Origin: CALARM01 sp964431735
GTDB taxonomy: Bacteria; Vulcanimicrobiota; SpSt-956; JAKJGF01
Direction of reading: 5' to 3'
Assembly: GCA_964431735.1 (NCBI GenBank)
Contig: CAYSLJ010000014.1
Location: forward strand, 1 to 64,000
Length of the DNA: 64,000 bases
Positions within the stretch are counted from its first letter, which is position 1; each line of letters begins with the position of its first letter. The notes beneath the pieces were generated by a model. It was not told where the DNA came from. It worked only from the letters and a program-made list of their open reading frames with translations, and searched no databases. Below, one piece after another: positions 56,167 to 64,000 of the stretch. The position numbers and the translations under genes were made by a program.

Positions 56167-56213
56167 TACTTATTTTTTCAGAAAGGAGGATGGGTTAACC
56201 AGAATCTATCATT

Positions 56214-56735
56214 ATGAATGATAAGAAAAAATTTGACAATATAAAAGAAGAAGGCGAATTTACTGAAAACGTTATAAGAGTTAGCAGAGTATCTAAAGTT
56301 GTTAAAGGTGGAAAGAGATTTAACTTTAGTGCTTTAGTGGCAGTAGGAAATGGTAAAGGTAGGGTCGGACTCGGACTTGGAAAAGCTTCCGGAGTTCCTG
56401 AAGCAATCAGAAAAGCTGTGGAGGATGCCAAGAAGAATATGGTTGATGTTCCGATAATACATGGTACTATTCCTCATGAAGTTCAGGCCAAATTCAGCGC
56501 AGGTGTGGTATTGCTGAAACCTGCCGGACCCGGTACCGGTGTTATAGCAGGAGGTGCGGTAAGAGCACTTGTTGAACTGGCAGGAATAAATAACATATTA
56601 ACTAAATCTCTTGGTTCTTCCAATGCACTTAATATGGCGAAAGCTACTATTAAATGTCTGGAACTGTTGAAACTCAACAGCAGTATATCAAAGCTCAGAG
56701 GAAGAACAGGGGAAGAATCATCATCTCAGAATTAA
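56214..56735 (+). CDS. rpsE: Ribosomal protein S5
   Basis: A 173-residue 30S protein with the double-stranded RNA-binding fold ([20 protein letters not shown]) and the [19 protein letters not shown] segment. The SD AAAGGAGGA ends 23 bases before the ATG, with only a weak TGG-GTTAA-CCA stem between, so initiation is unusual. rpmD, normally next, is absent. Confidence 0.97.
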   Translation: MNDKKKFDNIKEEGEFTENVIRVSRVSKVVKGGKRFNFSALVAVGNGKGRVGLGLGKASGVPEAIRKAVEDAKKNMVDVPIIHGTIPHEVQAKFSAGVVLLKPAGPGTGVIAGGAVRALVELAGINNILTKSLGSSNALNMAKATIKCLELLKLNSSISKLRGRTGEESSSQN

Positions 56736-56747
56736 ATAAATTAACGT

Positions 56748-56795
56748 AAAGGAGGGCTGGCAGGACAGCCAGATGTCTGGTTGTCTGCAGGTATT
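56748..56795 (+). promoter_or_regulatory. Distant SD plus strong hairpin before rplO
   Basis: AAAGGAGGG (56748-56756) lies 39 bases before the ATG. GGACAGCCAG (56763-56772) pairs with CTGGTTGTCT (56777-56786), 10 pairs with two G-U, around an ATGT tetraloop. Folded, about 15 bases separate SD and start. In-frame CTG (56757) or TTG (56781) starts are alternatives. Confidence 0.65.
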
Positions 56796-57257
56796 ATGAA
56801 ATTGAATGATCTTCGACCAGCTGAAGGTTCCACAAAGAAATGTAAAAGAAGAGGTCGTGGTCATGGTAGTGGACTGGTTAAGACTGCTGGCCGTGGAAGT
56901 AAAGGACAGAGATCTCGTTCCGGTGGAACAAAGGGTGCTCAGTTTGAAGGTGGACAGACTCCATGGTATCGTAGACTGCCTCATTTAAGAGGTGTTTCGA
57001 ATCGTAGCCGCAATATAGCTATTTTCCGAAAGGAATACGAGATAGTCAATGTCACCAGTTTAAATGACTTCCCTGAAAATAGTGTAATTACTCCAGAGTT
57101 ATTAATTGATAATGGTTTAATTAAGAAGAATTATTTTGGAGTTAAAATACTCGGTGAGGGCGAATTGAAAAAGGCTCTTACTGTAAAAGCTCATAAATTT
57201 TCCAAATCTGCTCTTGAGAAAATAGGTGCTGTAGGTGGGAAAGCTGAGGTGATATAG
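56796..57257 (+). CDS. rplO: Ribosomal protein L15
   Basis: A 153-residue 50S protein. The ATG at 56796 gives the standard [15 protein letters not shown] start. [20 protein letters not shown] and [14 protein letters not shown] are conserved. It ends directly against the TTG of secY. Confidence 0.96.
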   Translation: MKLNDLRPAEGSTKKCKRRGRGHGSGLVKTAGRGSKGQRSRSGGTKGAQFEGGQTPWYRRLPHLRGVSNRSRNIAIFRKEYEIVNVTSLNDFPENSVITPELLIDNGLIKKNYFGVKILGEGELKKALTVKAHKFSKSALEKIGAVGGKAEVI

Positions 57258-58571
57258 TTGCTAGCGGCTTTAATCAGTGCTTTCAAAATCCCTGATATAA
57301 GAAAAAGGATATTATTCGTTTTTGCAGGGTTTGCTGTCTTTATATTCACCGTTCATGTAACAGTCCCCGGGGTTAACCGTGTTCTATGGGAGCAGCTCCT
57401 GAGTACAGGAGGTCTCGGCGGTTTTCTCGGGATGTTTACAGGCGGAGCTTTGAATAAATTCTCTATCTGTGCTATGGGAATAACTCCTTACATCAATGCA
57501 TCTATTATCATGCAGTTACTTACTATTGTTATTCCCCAGTTAGAGAAGATGGCAAAAGAAGAGGGAGAAGCAGGACGTAAGAAAATATCACAGTATACGA
57601 GATATTTAACTGTAGTCCTGGCTTTTGTTCAGGCAACAACTATGACACTGGGACTTGCTAAATATAAAAGTAATGAGGGACAGCATATCTTTACAATTCT
57701 GGATAGTAATCTTCCTTCTTACGAATATGCTCTTTACTGTGCTCTTGTTGTTGTATCTCTTACGGCAGGAACAGCTTTTCTTATGTGGCTCGGTGAACAG
57801 ATGAGTGATAAAGGTATAGGGAACGGAGTTTCCATGCTTATATTTATCGGTATAGTACTTCGTCTGCCCCATAATGTACTGGATACATTCAAAATAATAA
57901 ATGCAGGAGAAGTAAGCGGTCTCAGACTTATTGCCTTTGTCGTTATTACTATAGGTTTGATTATGGGTATTATCCTTATACATCAGGGACAGCGCAGAGT
58001 ACCTGTTCAGTATGCCAAAAGGGTTGTAGGAAGAAAGATGATGGGCGGTCAGAGTACTTATATACCTATAAGAGTAAACAATGCAGGTGTTATATCTATA
58101 ATTTTCGCCATATCAATTCTTTATTTCCCTATGACTATTATGGGATTTTTCCAGGGGAAAGGAAACTGGTTTATTGATATCTTTACATACTGGTTTCATC
58201 CCAGTTCCATTCTCTATAATCTCTCATACTTTTTGCTTGTAGTATTTTTCACCTATTTTTATGCAGCAGTTACCTTTAATATCATGGATATTGCCGATAA
58301 TATGAAAAAATACGGAGGATTTATTCCCGGTATAAGGCCAGGACCAAAAACAGCCCAGTATCTTGAAAAAATCCTCAGCAGATTGACTTTTGTATCTGCA
58401 ATGTTTCTTGGTCTTATAGCAGTATTACCTACATATATACTGGAATTAACCAGGATAAGCTGGCAGCTGGGAAGTACGTCTCTTTTAATTATAGTAGGTG
58501 TGGCTCTTGAGTTTATGCAGCAGGTAGAAGCGAGACTTGTTATGAGACATTACCAGGGATTTATGAAATAG
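57258..58571 (+). CDS. secY: Preprotein translocase channel SecY
   Basis: A 437-residue inner-membrane channel with ten predicted helices. Plug-region GGFLGMFTGGALNKFSICAMG, the GITPYINASIIMQLL lateral-gate helix and the GGFIPGIRPG cytosolic loop (ribosome and SecA contact) are seen. The TTG start abuts the rplO stop; GAGGTGA lies in the end of rplO, so the genes are coupled. Confidence 0.98.
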   Translation: MLAALISAFKIPDIRKRILFVFAGFAVFIFTVHVTVPGVNRVLWEQLLSTGGLGGFLGMFTGGALNKFSICAMGITPYINASIIMQLLTIVIPQLEKMAKEEGEAGRKKISQYTRYLTVVLAFVQATTMTLGLAKYKSNEGQHIFTILDSNLPSYEYALYCALVVVSLTAGTAFLMWLGEQMSDKGIGNGVSMLIFIGIVLRLPHNVLDTFKIINAGEVSGLRLIAFVVITIGLIMGIILIHQGQRRVPVQYAKRVVGRKMMGGQSTYIPIRVNNAGVISIIFAISILYFPMTIMGFFQGKGNWFIDIFTYWFHPSSILYNLSYFLLVVFFTYFYAAVTFNIMDIADNMKKYGGFIPGIRPGPKTAQYLEKILSRLTFVSAMFLGLIAVLPTYILELTRISWQLGSTSLLIIVGVALEFMQQVEARLVMRHYQGFMK

Positions 58572-58583
58572 AGGAGTGTCAAA

Positions 58584-59231
58584 ATGAAATTGATTTTTTT
58601 AGGCCCTCCCGGTTCAGGGAAAGGAACACAGGCTAAAACTGTAGCTCAGTATTTCGGTATTCCCCATATATCTACAGGTGATATGCTCAGGGAAGCAGTT
58701 TCCAGAGAAACACCTGCAGGTCTTAAAGCAAAAGAGTATATGGGTAAAGGTTCTCTCGTACCTGATGAAATCATAAATGCCATATTGTTAGAAAGAATTG
58801 AGAGACAGGATTGTCTCGGCGGGTTTCTTCTGGACGGGTTTCCAAGAAATTTATCTCAGGCAGAATTATTATCAACGAAGCTTGAAAAATTAAAAATTTC
58901 TCTATCGGCAGTGATAGAAATAGAAGCTAACTTTGATTCTATTGCAAAGAGAATCTGCGGCAGAAGAAGTTGTCCGAACTGCGGTGCCAGTTATCATATA
59001 GAATACAGCCCACCCGATAAAGAAGATATCTGCAATCAGTGCGGAAAGTCACTTGTTCGCAGAGCTGATGATACACAGGAAGTTGTCAGGTTAAGATATT
59101 CGGAATATCTTGAAAAAACCAGACCTCTTACTGATTATTACAGGAACAAAGGTATTCTTCATTCTGTTAATGGAGAGGTTTCTATAGATGAAGTTTATAA
59201 AACTATAATAGCCCTGGTTGAGAAGTTATGA
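58584..59231 (+). CDS. adk: Adenylate kinase
   Basis: A 215-residue kinase that equilibrates ATP, ADP and AMP. P-loop GPPGSGKGTQAK, STGDMLREAV, and GFLLDGFPRN are present. The LID domain carries a zinc site, C-x2-C then C-x2-C (CPNCGASY, CNQCGKS), as in many Gram-positive and thermophilic enzymes. AGAGGAGTG site. The stop overlaps map. Confidence 0.98.
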   Translation: MKLIFLGPPGSGKGTQAKTVAQYFGIPHISTGDMLREAVSRETPAGLKAKEYMGKGSLVPDEIINAILLERIERQDCLGGFLLDGFPRNLSQAELLSTKLEKLKISLSAVIEIEANFDSIAKRICGRRSCPNCGASYHIEYSPPDKEDICNQCGKSLVRRADDTQEVVRLRYSEYLEKTRPLTDYYRNKGILHSVNGEVSIDEVYKTIIALVEKL

Positions 59232-59995
59232 GTATTATTCTTAAGACTGATAAAGAAATAGAAATAATGAAGGAAGCAGGTAGAATTGCCGCTATAATAA
59301 GGGATAAACTGGCAGATATGGTTGAGCCAGGAATTACAACCAGGTATCTGGATAAAAAAGCTGAAAAGCTTATGAAGGATTTCGGTGTAAAAGCTTCCTT
59401 TAAGGGTTATAGAGGTTTTCCTGCTCATATAACTGTATCTGTCAATGAAGAAGTTGTTCATGGTATTCCTAAAAGAAGGAAAATAAAACAGGGTGAAATA
59501 GTAAGTATTGATTTAGCTGTTATATATAAAGGATATCACGGAGATACTGCCATAACGGTACCTGTAGGTAAGATCCCTGATGACTGGAGAAAGTTGCTTG
59601 ATGTTACAGAAGAGTCTCTTTTTAAAGGTATTGAACAGGCAAGACCTGGAAATCATTTGAGAGATATTTCCCGTGCCATAGAAACATATGTTACAGCTCA
59701 GGGCTTTTCCGTAGTTAGGGAACTTGTAGGACATGGCATAGGCAGAGAGATGCATGAAGCACCTCAGGTTCCCAATTACATATCCTATGATTATAATGTT
59801 CCATTAAAATCTGGTATGGTTCTGGCCATAGAACCTATGATAAATATGGGTACTGCAGATGTTGTATGGCTATCTGATAAATGGACTGTTGTTACTAAAG
59901 ATCGGAAACCTTCTGCTCATTTTGAACATACAGTAGCTATTACCGGAAATGGACCTTTAATCTTGACAAAGTACGAAGGAGGAAGTAAATTATGA
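59228..59995 (+). CDS. map: Methionine aminopeptidase, type I
   Basis: A 255-residue metallopeptidase that removes initiator Met. Metal ligands are visible as the Asp in SIDLAV and in GDTAIT, the His in [10 protein letters not shown], the Glu in AIEPMI and the Glu in [11 protein letters not shown] overlaps the adk stop; its own stop overlaps the rpmJ start. Confidence 0.98.
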   Translation: MSIILKTDKEIEIMKEAGRIAAIIRDKLADMVEPGITTRYLDKKAEKLMKDFGVKASFKGYRGFPAHITVSVNEEVVHGIPKRRKIKQGEIVSIDLAVIYKGYHGDTAITVPVGKIPDDWRKLLDVTEESLFKGIEQARPGNHLRDISRAIETYVTAQGFSVVRELVGHGIGREMHEAPQVPNYISYDYNVPLKSGMVLAIEPMINMGTADVVWLSDKWTVVTKDRKPSAHFEHTVAITGNGPLILTKYEGGSKL

Positions 59996-60105
59996 AGGTG
60001 AAGCCATCAGTAAAACCGAGATGTGAGAAATGTAAGATTATTCTTAGAAAAGGCAGAGTAAGGGTTATATGTGAAAACCCCAAACATAAACAGGTTCAGG
60101 GGTAA
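59992..60105 (+). CDS. rpmJ: Ribosomal protein L36
   Basis: A 37-residue zinc protein ([20 protein letters not shown], then C27 and H32 after VRVI). AAGGAGG precedes the ATG, which overlaps the map stop. infA, usually between map and rpmJ, is missing. Confidence 0.95.
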   Translation: MKVKPSVKPRCEKCKIILRKGRVRVICENPKHKQVQG

Positions 60106-60107
60106 TG

Positions 60108-60174
60108 TCAGTGAGCAGTGAACAGTGAGTAGTGAATAGAAATTACCACTCACCACTCACCACTCACCATTCAC
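60108..60174 (+). repeat. AGTGAGT-type heptamer hairpin inside the alpha operon
   Basis: Units AGTGAGC, AGTGAAC, AGTGAGT, AGTGAAT run to 60139 and an inverted set CACTCAC (three copies) and CATTCAC runs to 60174. The two blocks would pair in the mRNA between rpmJ and rpsM. Confidence 0.75.
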
Positions 60175-60201
60175 TAATAAAGAAAGGAGTATTAACCATA
60201 T

Positions 60202-60576
60202 ATGGCAAGAATAGCAGGTGTGGATTTACCCAGAGACAAAAGGGTTGAAATTGCACTGACTTATATTTACGGTGTAGGTCATACTACAAGTAAGAAAATT
60301 CTCGAACAGGCCAGAGTGAGCCCTGAAATCAGAGTAAAGAATTTAAGTGAAGAAGAAGTCAGCAGAATACGTAATATACTGGAAAAGAATTTTAAAGTAG
60401 AAGGAGATCTCAGAAGAGAAGTTTCCCAGAGTATAAAACGTTTGATAGAAATAGGATGCTATCGCGGTATCAGACATTCAAGAGGTCTTCCTCTCAGGGG
60501 ACAGCGCACAAAGACCAATTCCAGAACCAGGAAAGGTCCCAGAAGAACTGTCGGAGTCAAGAGAAAGAAAGTTTAA
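60202..60576 (+). CDS. rpsM: Ribosomal protein S13
   Basis: A 124-residue 30S head protein, [20 protein letters not shown] start, [20 protein letters not shown] and RKGPRRTVG near the end. AAAGGAG about 12 bases upstream, a long but usable spacing. Confidence 0.98.
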   Translation: MARIAGVDLPRDKRVEIALTYIYGVGHTTSKKILEQARVSPEIRVKNLSEEEVSRIRNILEKNFKVEGDLRREVSQSIKRLIEIGCYRGIRHSRGLPLRGQRTKTNSRTRKGPRRTVGVKRKKV

Positions 60577-60665
60577 CTTACACGATGTAAGACTTGAGTT
60601 TATCAAGCATCCCGTTGGAGTAAGTCAGAATATTCGCGTCACGCGTCACGCGTCACGCGTTACGG
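60577..60665 (+). repeat. Spacer with two small hairpins and an RTYACGC array
   Basis: CTTACA-CGA-TGTAAG and CTTGA-GTTTA-TCAAG hairpins (60578-60605) are followed by four heptamers GTCACGC, GTCACGC, GTCACGC, GTTACGG (60638-60665), just before the rpsK ribosome-binding site. Confidence 0.7.
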
Positions 60666-60691
60666 TTAAATAGGAAGGAGATGGATAAAGT

Positions 60692-61081
60692 TTGGCAAGA
60701 GGTACCAGAAGAACAAAGAAAAAAGAATTTAAAAATATAGTTAAAGGAGTAGCTCATATAAAATCTACCTTTAACAACACTATAGTAACTATTTCCGATA
60801 CAAACGGATGTGTTATAGCATGGTCAAGTGCCGGCACATCAGGATTTAAAGGGTCGAAAAAGAGTACTCCCTTTGCAGCACAGTTAGCGGCAGAGGAAGT
60901 AGCCAGAAAGTCTATGGAACATGGTCTGAAACAGGTAGAAGTATATGTAAAGGGCCCTGGTTCCGGAAGAGAAGCAGCTATCAGATCTTTACAGGCTGCT
61001 GGACTGGAAATAAATCTTATTAAGGATGTGACACCTATTCCTCATAACGGGTGTAGACCTCCTAAAAGAAGAAGAGTATAA
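60692..61081 (+). CDS. rpsK: Ribosomal protein S11
   Basis: A 129-residue 30S platform protein with [30 protein letters not shown] and [18 protein letters not shown] start with GGAAGGAGATGG about 10 bases upstream. Confidence 0.98.
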   Translation: MARGTRRTKKKEFKNIVKGVAHIKSTFNNTIVTISDTNGCVIAWSSAGTSGFKGSKKSTPFAAQLAAEEVARKSMEHGLKQVEVYVKGPGSGREAAIRSLQAAGLEINLIKDVTPIPHNGCRPPKRRRV

Positions 61082-61099
61082 TAAAGGAGTTGATAGTTT

Positions 61100-61729
61100 G
61101 TGGCCAGATATACTGAAGCTGTTTGCAGAAAATGTAGACGTGAAGGAATGAAATTATTTCTTAAAGGACAGCGTTGTTATTCTCCGAAATGTGCCATTGA
61201 AAAAAGAAATATGATTCCCGGTCAGCACGGGCACACCAAGAGAGGTAAACTGTCTGATTACGGGGTTCAGCTCAGAGAAAAACAGAGATTACGCAGAGTA
61301 TACGGAGTTCTGGAAAAACAATTTGAAAATTATTATGAAAGGGCTGCCAGGCAAAAAGGTGTTACAGGCGAAAACCTTATAAAACTTCTGGAAAGACGTC
61401 TGGATAATATCATATTCAGACTCGGCTATGCTTTATCCAGGGCACAGGCCAGGCAGCTTGTCACTCACAGGCATTTCAAGGTTAACGGACATATTGTAAA
61501 TGTTCCTTCTTATCTTACAAAGCCTGGAGATGAAATAGAATTAATAGAAAAAAGCAGAGATATGGTTCCTATAAAAGCAGCTCTTGAAGTCAGTAGTGAA
61601 AGAGTATTACCTTTATGGCTTCAGAGAGGTGAAGATATTTTCAAAAGTAAAATCATAGCAGAACCAACTCGTGAGAATATGGATATTCAGATAGATGACA
61701 GTCTGATAACTGAATACTATTCTCGTTAG
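61100..61729 (+). CDS. rpsD: Ribosomal protein S4, zinc form
   Basis: A 209-residue primary 16S rRNA-binding protein. N-terminal C9, C12, C26 and C31 (CRKC, CYSPKC) make a zinc site. The S4 domain is seen as RLDNIIFRLGYALSRAQARQ. GTG start with AAAGGAG. Confidence 0.98.
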   Translation: MARYTEAVCRKCRREGMKLFLKGQRCYSPKCAIEKRNMIPGQHGHTKRGKLSDYGVQLREKQRLRRVYGVLEKQFENYYERAARQKGVTGENLIKLLERRLDNIIFRLGYALSRAQARQLVTHRHFKVNGHIVNVPSYLTKPGDEIELIEKSRDMVPIKAALEVSSERVLPLWLQRGEDIFKSKIIAEPTRENMDIQIDDSLITEYYSR

Positions 61730-61737
61730 TTTAGTTG

Positions 61738-61778
61738 AAAGGCGGGTGTTAGGCCGATTTGCCCGGCAAAATAATATA
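61738..61778 (+). promoter_or_regulatory. Distant SD plus hairpin before rpoA
   Basis: AAAGGCGGGTG (61738-61748) ends 30 bases before the ATG. GCCG (61753-61756) pairs with CGGC (61764-61767). Folded, about 15 bases remain. A GTG start at 61746 in the same frame is an alternative but overlaps the SD itself. Confidence 0.5.
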
Positions 61779-62720
61779 ATGCTAAAAATCGAGATACCAA
61801 GAGTGGAATGTGAAAAATTAACTCCTACATATGGAAAATTTGTTATAGAACCTTTAGAGAGAGGTTATGGTCATACTCTGGGTAACAGTATTACAAAATT
61901 AATGCTTTACTCTATTACAGGTGTGGCTGTGAAATGGCTGAAGATTGAAGGTGTTAAACATCAATTCTCTTCTATACCTGATGTTGTCGAAGATAGCACA
62001 GAGGTAAGTTTAAACGTCAAGAGAATGGTATTTAAAACCGATTATACAGAACCATTTTTTATGTATCTGAATACGAATAAGCCGGGTGAAATTAAAGCCG
62101 GTGATTTTACTCCTTATCAGGATATAGATGTAGAAATACTTAACCCTGATCTTCATATAGCTACTGTAAAAGGCGACAATTGCAAAGTATCTATGGAGAT
62201 ATGTGTGGAAAGAAGTAAAGGCTATTGTCCTGCAGAAGAGCATAAAAATACTCCAGATGAATATATACCGGTAGATAGTCTATATACCCCTATACGTAAA
62301 GTAGATTATTATGTTCAGGATACAAGGGTAGGTCAGATAACTGATTACGATAAACTTGTTATAGAGATAAATACAAACGGAGTGCTTACGCCTGATGAGG
62401 CTCTTGATATGAGTGCCCGTATGTTCCAGGATTATCTGAACTATTTTATAGCTCTTTCTGATGATACCTTTGAAGGTATTATGAAACCTACTGTGCCGAA
62501 ACTGGAAGATGAGATACTTAATAAAGATATTGAAGATCTTAATTTTTCCGTCAGATCCTTTAACTGTCTGAGAAGATACGGCATAGTTTCCGTAGGTGAT
62601 CTGATACAGAAGACTGAAGAAGAAATAATGAATTTACGTAATTTTGGTAAAAAATCTCTTGATGAGATTAAATTGAAACTGGAAGAATACAATCTGGTAT
62701 TAAAACAAACTGAAGATTAA
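61779..62720 (+). CDS. rpoA: RNA polymerase alpha subunit
   Basis: A 313-residue assembly subunit. The ATG at 61779 gives MLKIEIPRVECEKL, matching the usual RpoA start. N-terminal domain motif FVIEPLERGYGHTLGNS and C-terminal domain RSFNCLRRYGIVSVGDLIQK, RNFGKKSLDEIKLKL are clear. In its usual place after rpsD and before rplQ. Confidence 0.98.
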   Translation: MLKIEIPRVECEKLTPTYGKFVIEPLERGYGHTLGNSITKLMLYSITGVAVKWLKIEGVKHQFSSIPDVVEDSTEVSLNVKRMVFKTDYTEPFFMYLNTNKPGEIKAGDFTPYQDIDVEILNPDLHIATVKGDNCKVSMEICVERSKGYCPAEEHKNTPDEYIPVDSLYTPIRKVDYYVQDTRVGQITDYDKLVIEINTNGVLTPDEALDMSARMFQDYLNYFIALSDDTFEGIMKPTVPKLEDEILNKDIEDLNFSVRSFNCLRRYGIVSVGDLIQKTEEEIMNLRNFGKKSLDEIKLKLEEYNLVLKQTED

Positions 62721-62738
62721 TCGTTAAGGGGGATAATT

Positions 62739-63125
62739 ATGAGGCACAATAAACGTTCAAGAACATTGGGAAGAGATACAGCTCATAGATTGTCAATGCT
62801 CAGGAACCTGACGGTCTCTCTTTTTAAAGAGCAGCCTGAAAAATATAAAGACAGTGAGGGTAAGATACAGACTACATTAATAAGAGCCAAAGAGCTTGTA
62901 AGATGTGCTGATAAAATGGTAACCCTTGCTAAAAAAGGAGATCTCCATGCAAGAAGACAGGCCCTTGCCTGGATGAGAGATAAAGATACCACTAAATATC
63001 TGTTTGACACAATTGGACCGAAGTTCAAAGAAAGATCAGGCGGTTATACAAGAATTGTTAAAACAGGTATCAGAAAAGGCGACGGAGCTCCTATGGCTAT
63101 TGTCGAATTAGTAGCAAGCGAATAA
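62739..63125 (+). CDS. rplQ: Ribosomal protein L17
   Basis: A 128-residue 50S protein, [20 protein letters not shown] start, the [13 protein letters not shown] segment and [20 protein letters not shown]. Last ribosomal gene of the run. Followed 3 bases later by an ECF transporter ATPase gene. Confidence 0.98.
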   Translation: MRHNKRSRTLGRDTAHRLSMLRNLTVSLFKEQPEKYKDSEGKIQTTLIRAKELVRCADKMVTLAKKGDLHARRQALAWMRDKDTTKYLFDTIGPKFKERSGGYTRIVKTGIRKGDGAPMAIVELVASE

Positions 63126-63128
63126 ATT

Positions 63129-63950
63129 ATGATCAGGGCTGAAGGTCTATCTTTTTGTTATGAAAATGCATCTCATGATGCACTTGATAATATTACCTTC
63201 CACATAGAAAGAGGAGAATTTGTAGCAATACTGGGTCATAACGGATCAGGAAAATCTACTTTTGCCAAACTGGTAAATGCCCTTTTACTTCCGACAAAAG
63301 GTAAGTTATTCATTAAAGGGCTTCTTACGACAGACCAGAGTAAACTCTGGGATATAAGACAGACTGTAGGAGTTATTTTCCAGAATCCTGATAACCAGTT
63401 AGTTGCTACTGTAGTGGAAGAAGATGTGGCTTTCGGCCCTGAAAATTTAGGACTCTCTCCCTCTGAGATAAGGGAGAGGGTGTCTTATGCCCTGTCTGTT
63501 GTCGGTATGGAAGAATATAGAACTTCTTCTCCTCATTTCCTTTCAGGTGGACAGAAACAGAAAATTGCCATTGCAGGCATTCTTGCCATGAAACCTGAAT
63601 GTATAGTGCTTGACGAACCTACTGCCATGCTTGATCCGAGAGCAAGATGCGATATTATTTCTACCATAAAATGTCTTAATAAGGATTATAACATGACCAT
63701 CCTTTATATAACTCATTTTATGGAAGAAGCGGTAGAAGCAGACAGAATAATAGTTTTAAATAAAGGCTCTATAGAGTTTACAGGAACTCCTAAAGAAGTA
63801 TTCAGCCAGGTTAAAAGATTGAAAAAACTCCATCTGGATGTTCCCCATATTACTGAACTGGCATCATATCTTAAATCTTCAGGTTTTAAGATTCCTCCCA
63901 ATACTCTGACTGTAGAAGAAATGCTTACACACTTATGTCCATTAAAATAG
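63129..63950 (+). CDS. ecfA: Energy-coupling factor transporter ATPase
   Basis: A 273-residue ABC ATPase of the ECF (CbiO-like) vitamin/cation uptake systems. Walker A GHNGSGKST, Q-loop FQNPDNQLVA, signature LSGGQKQK, Walker B CIVLDEPTAMLDP and the switch His in YITHFMEEAV are intact. The position after rplQ is typical for ecfA-ecfA-ecfT clusters, whose other members would lie past the window end. No new promoter is seen, so it extends the ribosomal operon. The last 50 bases hold no gene start that I can support. Confidence 0.93.
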   Translation: MIRAEGLSFCYENASHDALDNITFHIERGEFVAILGHNGSGKSTFAKLVNALLLPTKGKLFIKGLLTTDQSKLWDIRQTVGVIFQNPDNQLVATVVEEDVAFGPENLGLSPSEIRERVSYALSVVGMEEYRTSSPHFLSGGQKQKIAIAGILAMKPECIVLDEPTAMLDPRARCDIISTIKCLNKDYNMTILYITHFMEEAVEADRIIVLNKGSIEFTGTPKEVFSQVKRLKKLHLDVPHITELASYLKSSGFKIPPNTLTVEEMLTHLCPLK

Positions 63951-64000
63951 ACCTAACGGTTTAGTTAAATACTCATAGCCTTTATTTAAAACTATTAATT

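Overview
The window is AT-rich bacterial chromosome with two different halves. The gene order in the right half (str, S10, spc and alpha operons fused), the zinc-ribbon proteins, the kinase-FGE and TPR-methyltransferase fusions, and the many short intergenic repeats suggest a deep-branching, probably uncultured, Gram-negative-type lineage. I cannot place it in a phylum from the sequence alone. No tRNA, rRNA, CRISPR array, prophage or transposase gene was seen.

Left half (1-36.0 kb): accessory and signalling genes separated by repeat-rich spacers. The first 14.5 kb looks like a functional island: glutamine synthetase, a ClC channel, two long KamA-family radical SAM enzymes flanking a large hybrid histidine kinase and a 43-residue membrane peptide, then divergently a receiver protein and two MscS channels. 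Both KamA proteins carry Lys and Asn where lysine 2,3-aminomutase has its two substrate-binding aspartates. As I recall, this is the pattern described for glutamate 2,3-aminomutase, whose product beta-glutamate is a compatible solute. glnA and the first KamA gene share nearly the same promoter with a palindromic operator just downstream of the -10 box. I infer an osmolyte synthesis and release system. Further right are a CBS/ion-transporter pair, TPR protein, nitroreductase, sensor kinase, SH3/TolB-like secreted protein, Ser/Thr kinase-FGE fusion, an iron-ADH-like protein with a degraded metal site, zinc-ribbon protein, TPR-methyltransferase fusion, ArsA-type ATPase with two GbsR/MarR-type regulators, and a glycerophosphodiesterase.

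Right half (36.0-64 kb): rpoB-rpoC, a complex terminator, a new promoter, then one continuous run rpsL-rpsG-fusA-tuf-S10-spc-alpha genes-rplQ-ecfA. rplKAJL, rpmD and infA are not at their usual places. RpoB carries an inserted four-cysteine zinc ribbon. 15 of 36 genes use TTG or GTG starts. In five genes (rpsL, rpsS, rplP, rplO, rpoA) a Shine-Dalgarno sequence lies too far upstream and is separated from the start codon by a small hairpin that would restore near-normal spacing if folded.

Repeats: intergenic DNA holds several families of degenerate heptanucleotide tandem repeats (RTYACGC, AGTGAGT, TAGCTGA, NGTTGAR, TAAACYA types), some inside short inverted-repeat elements (called here A, about 105 bp; B, about 209 bp; C, hairpin family; D, about 86-110 bp). 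One A element sits inside a B element, and two D copies differ by exactly three heptamers.
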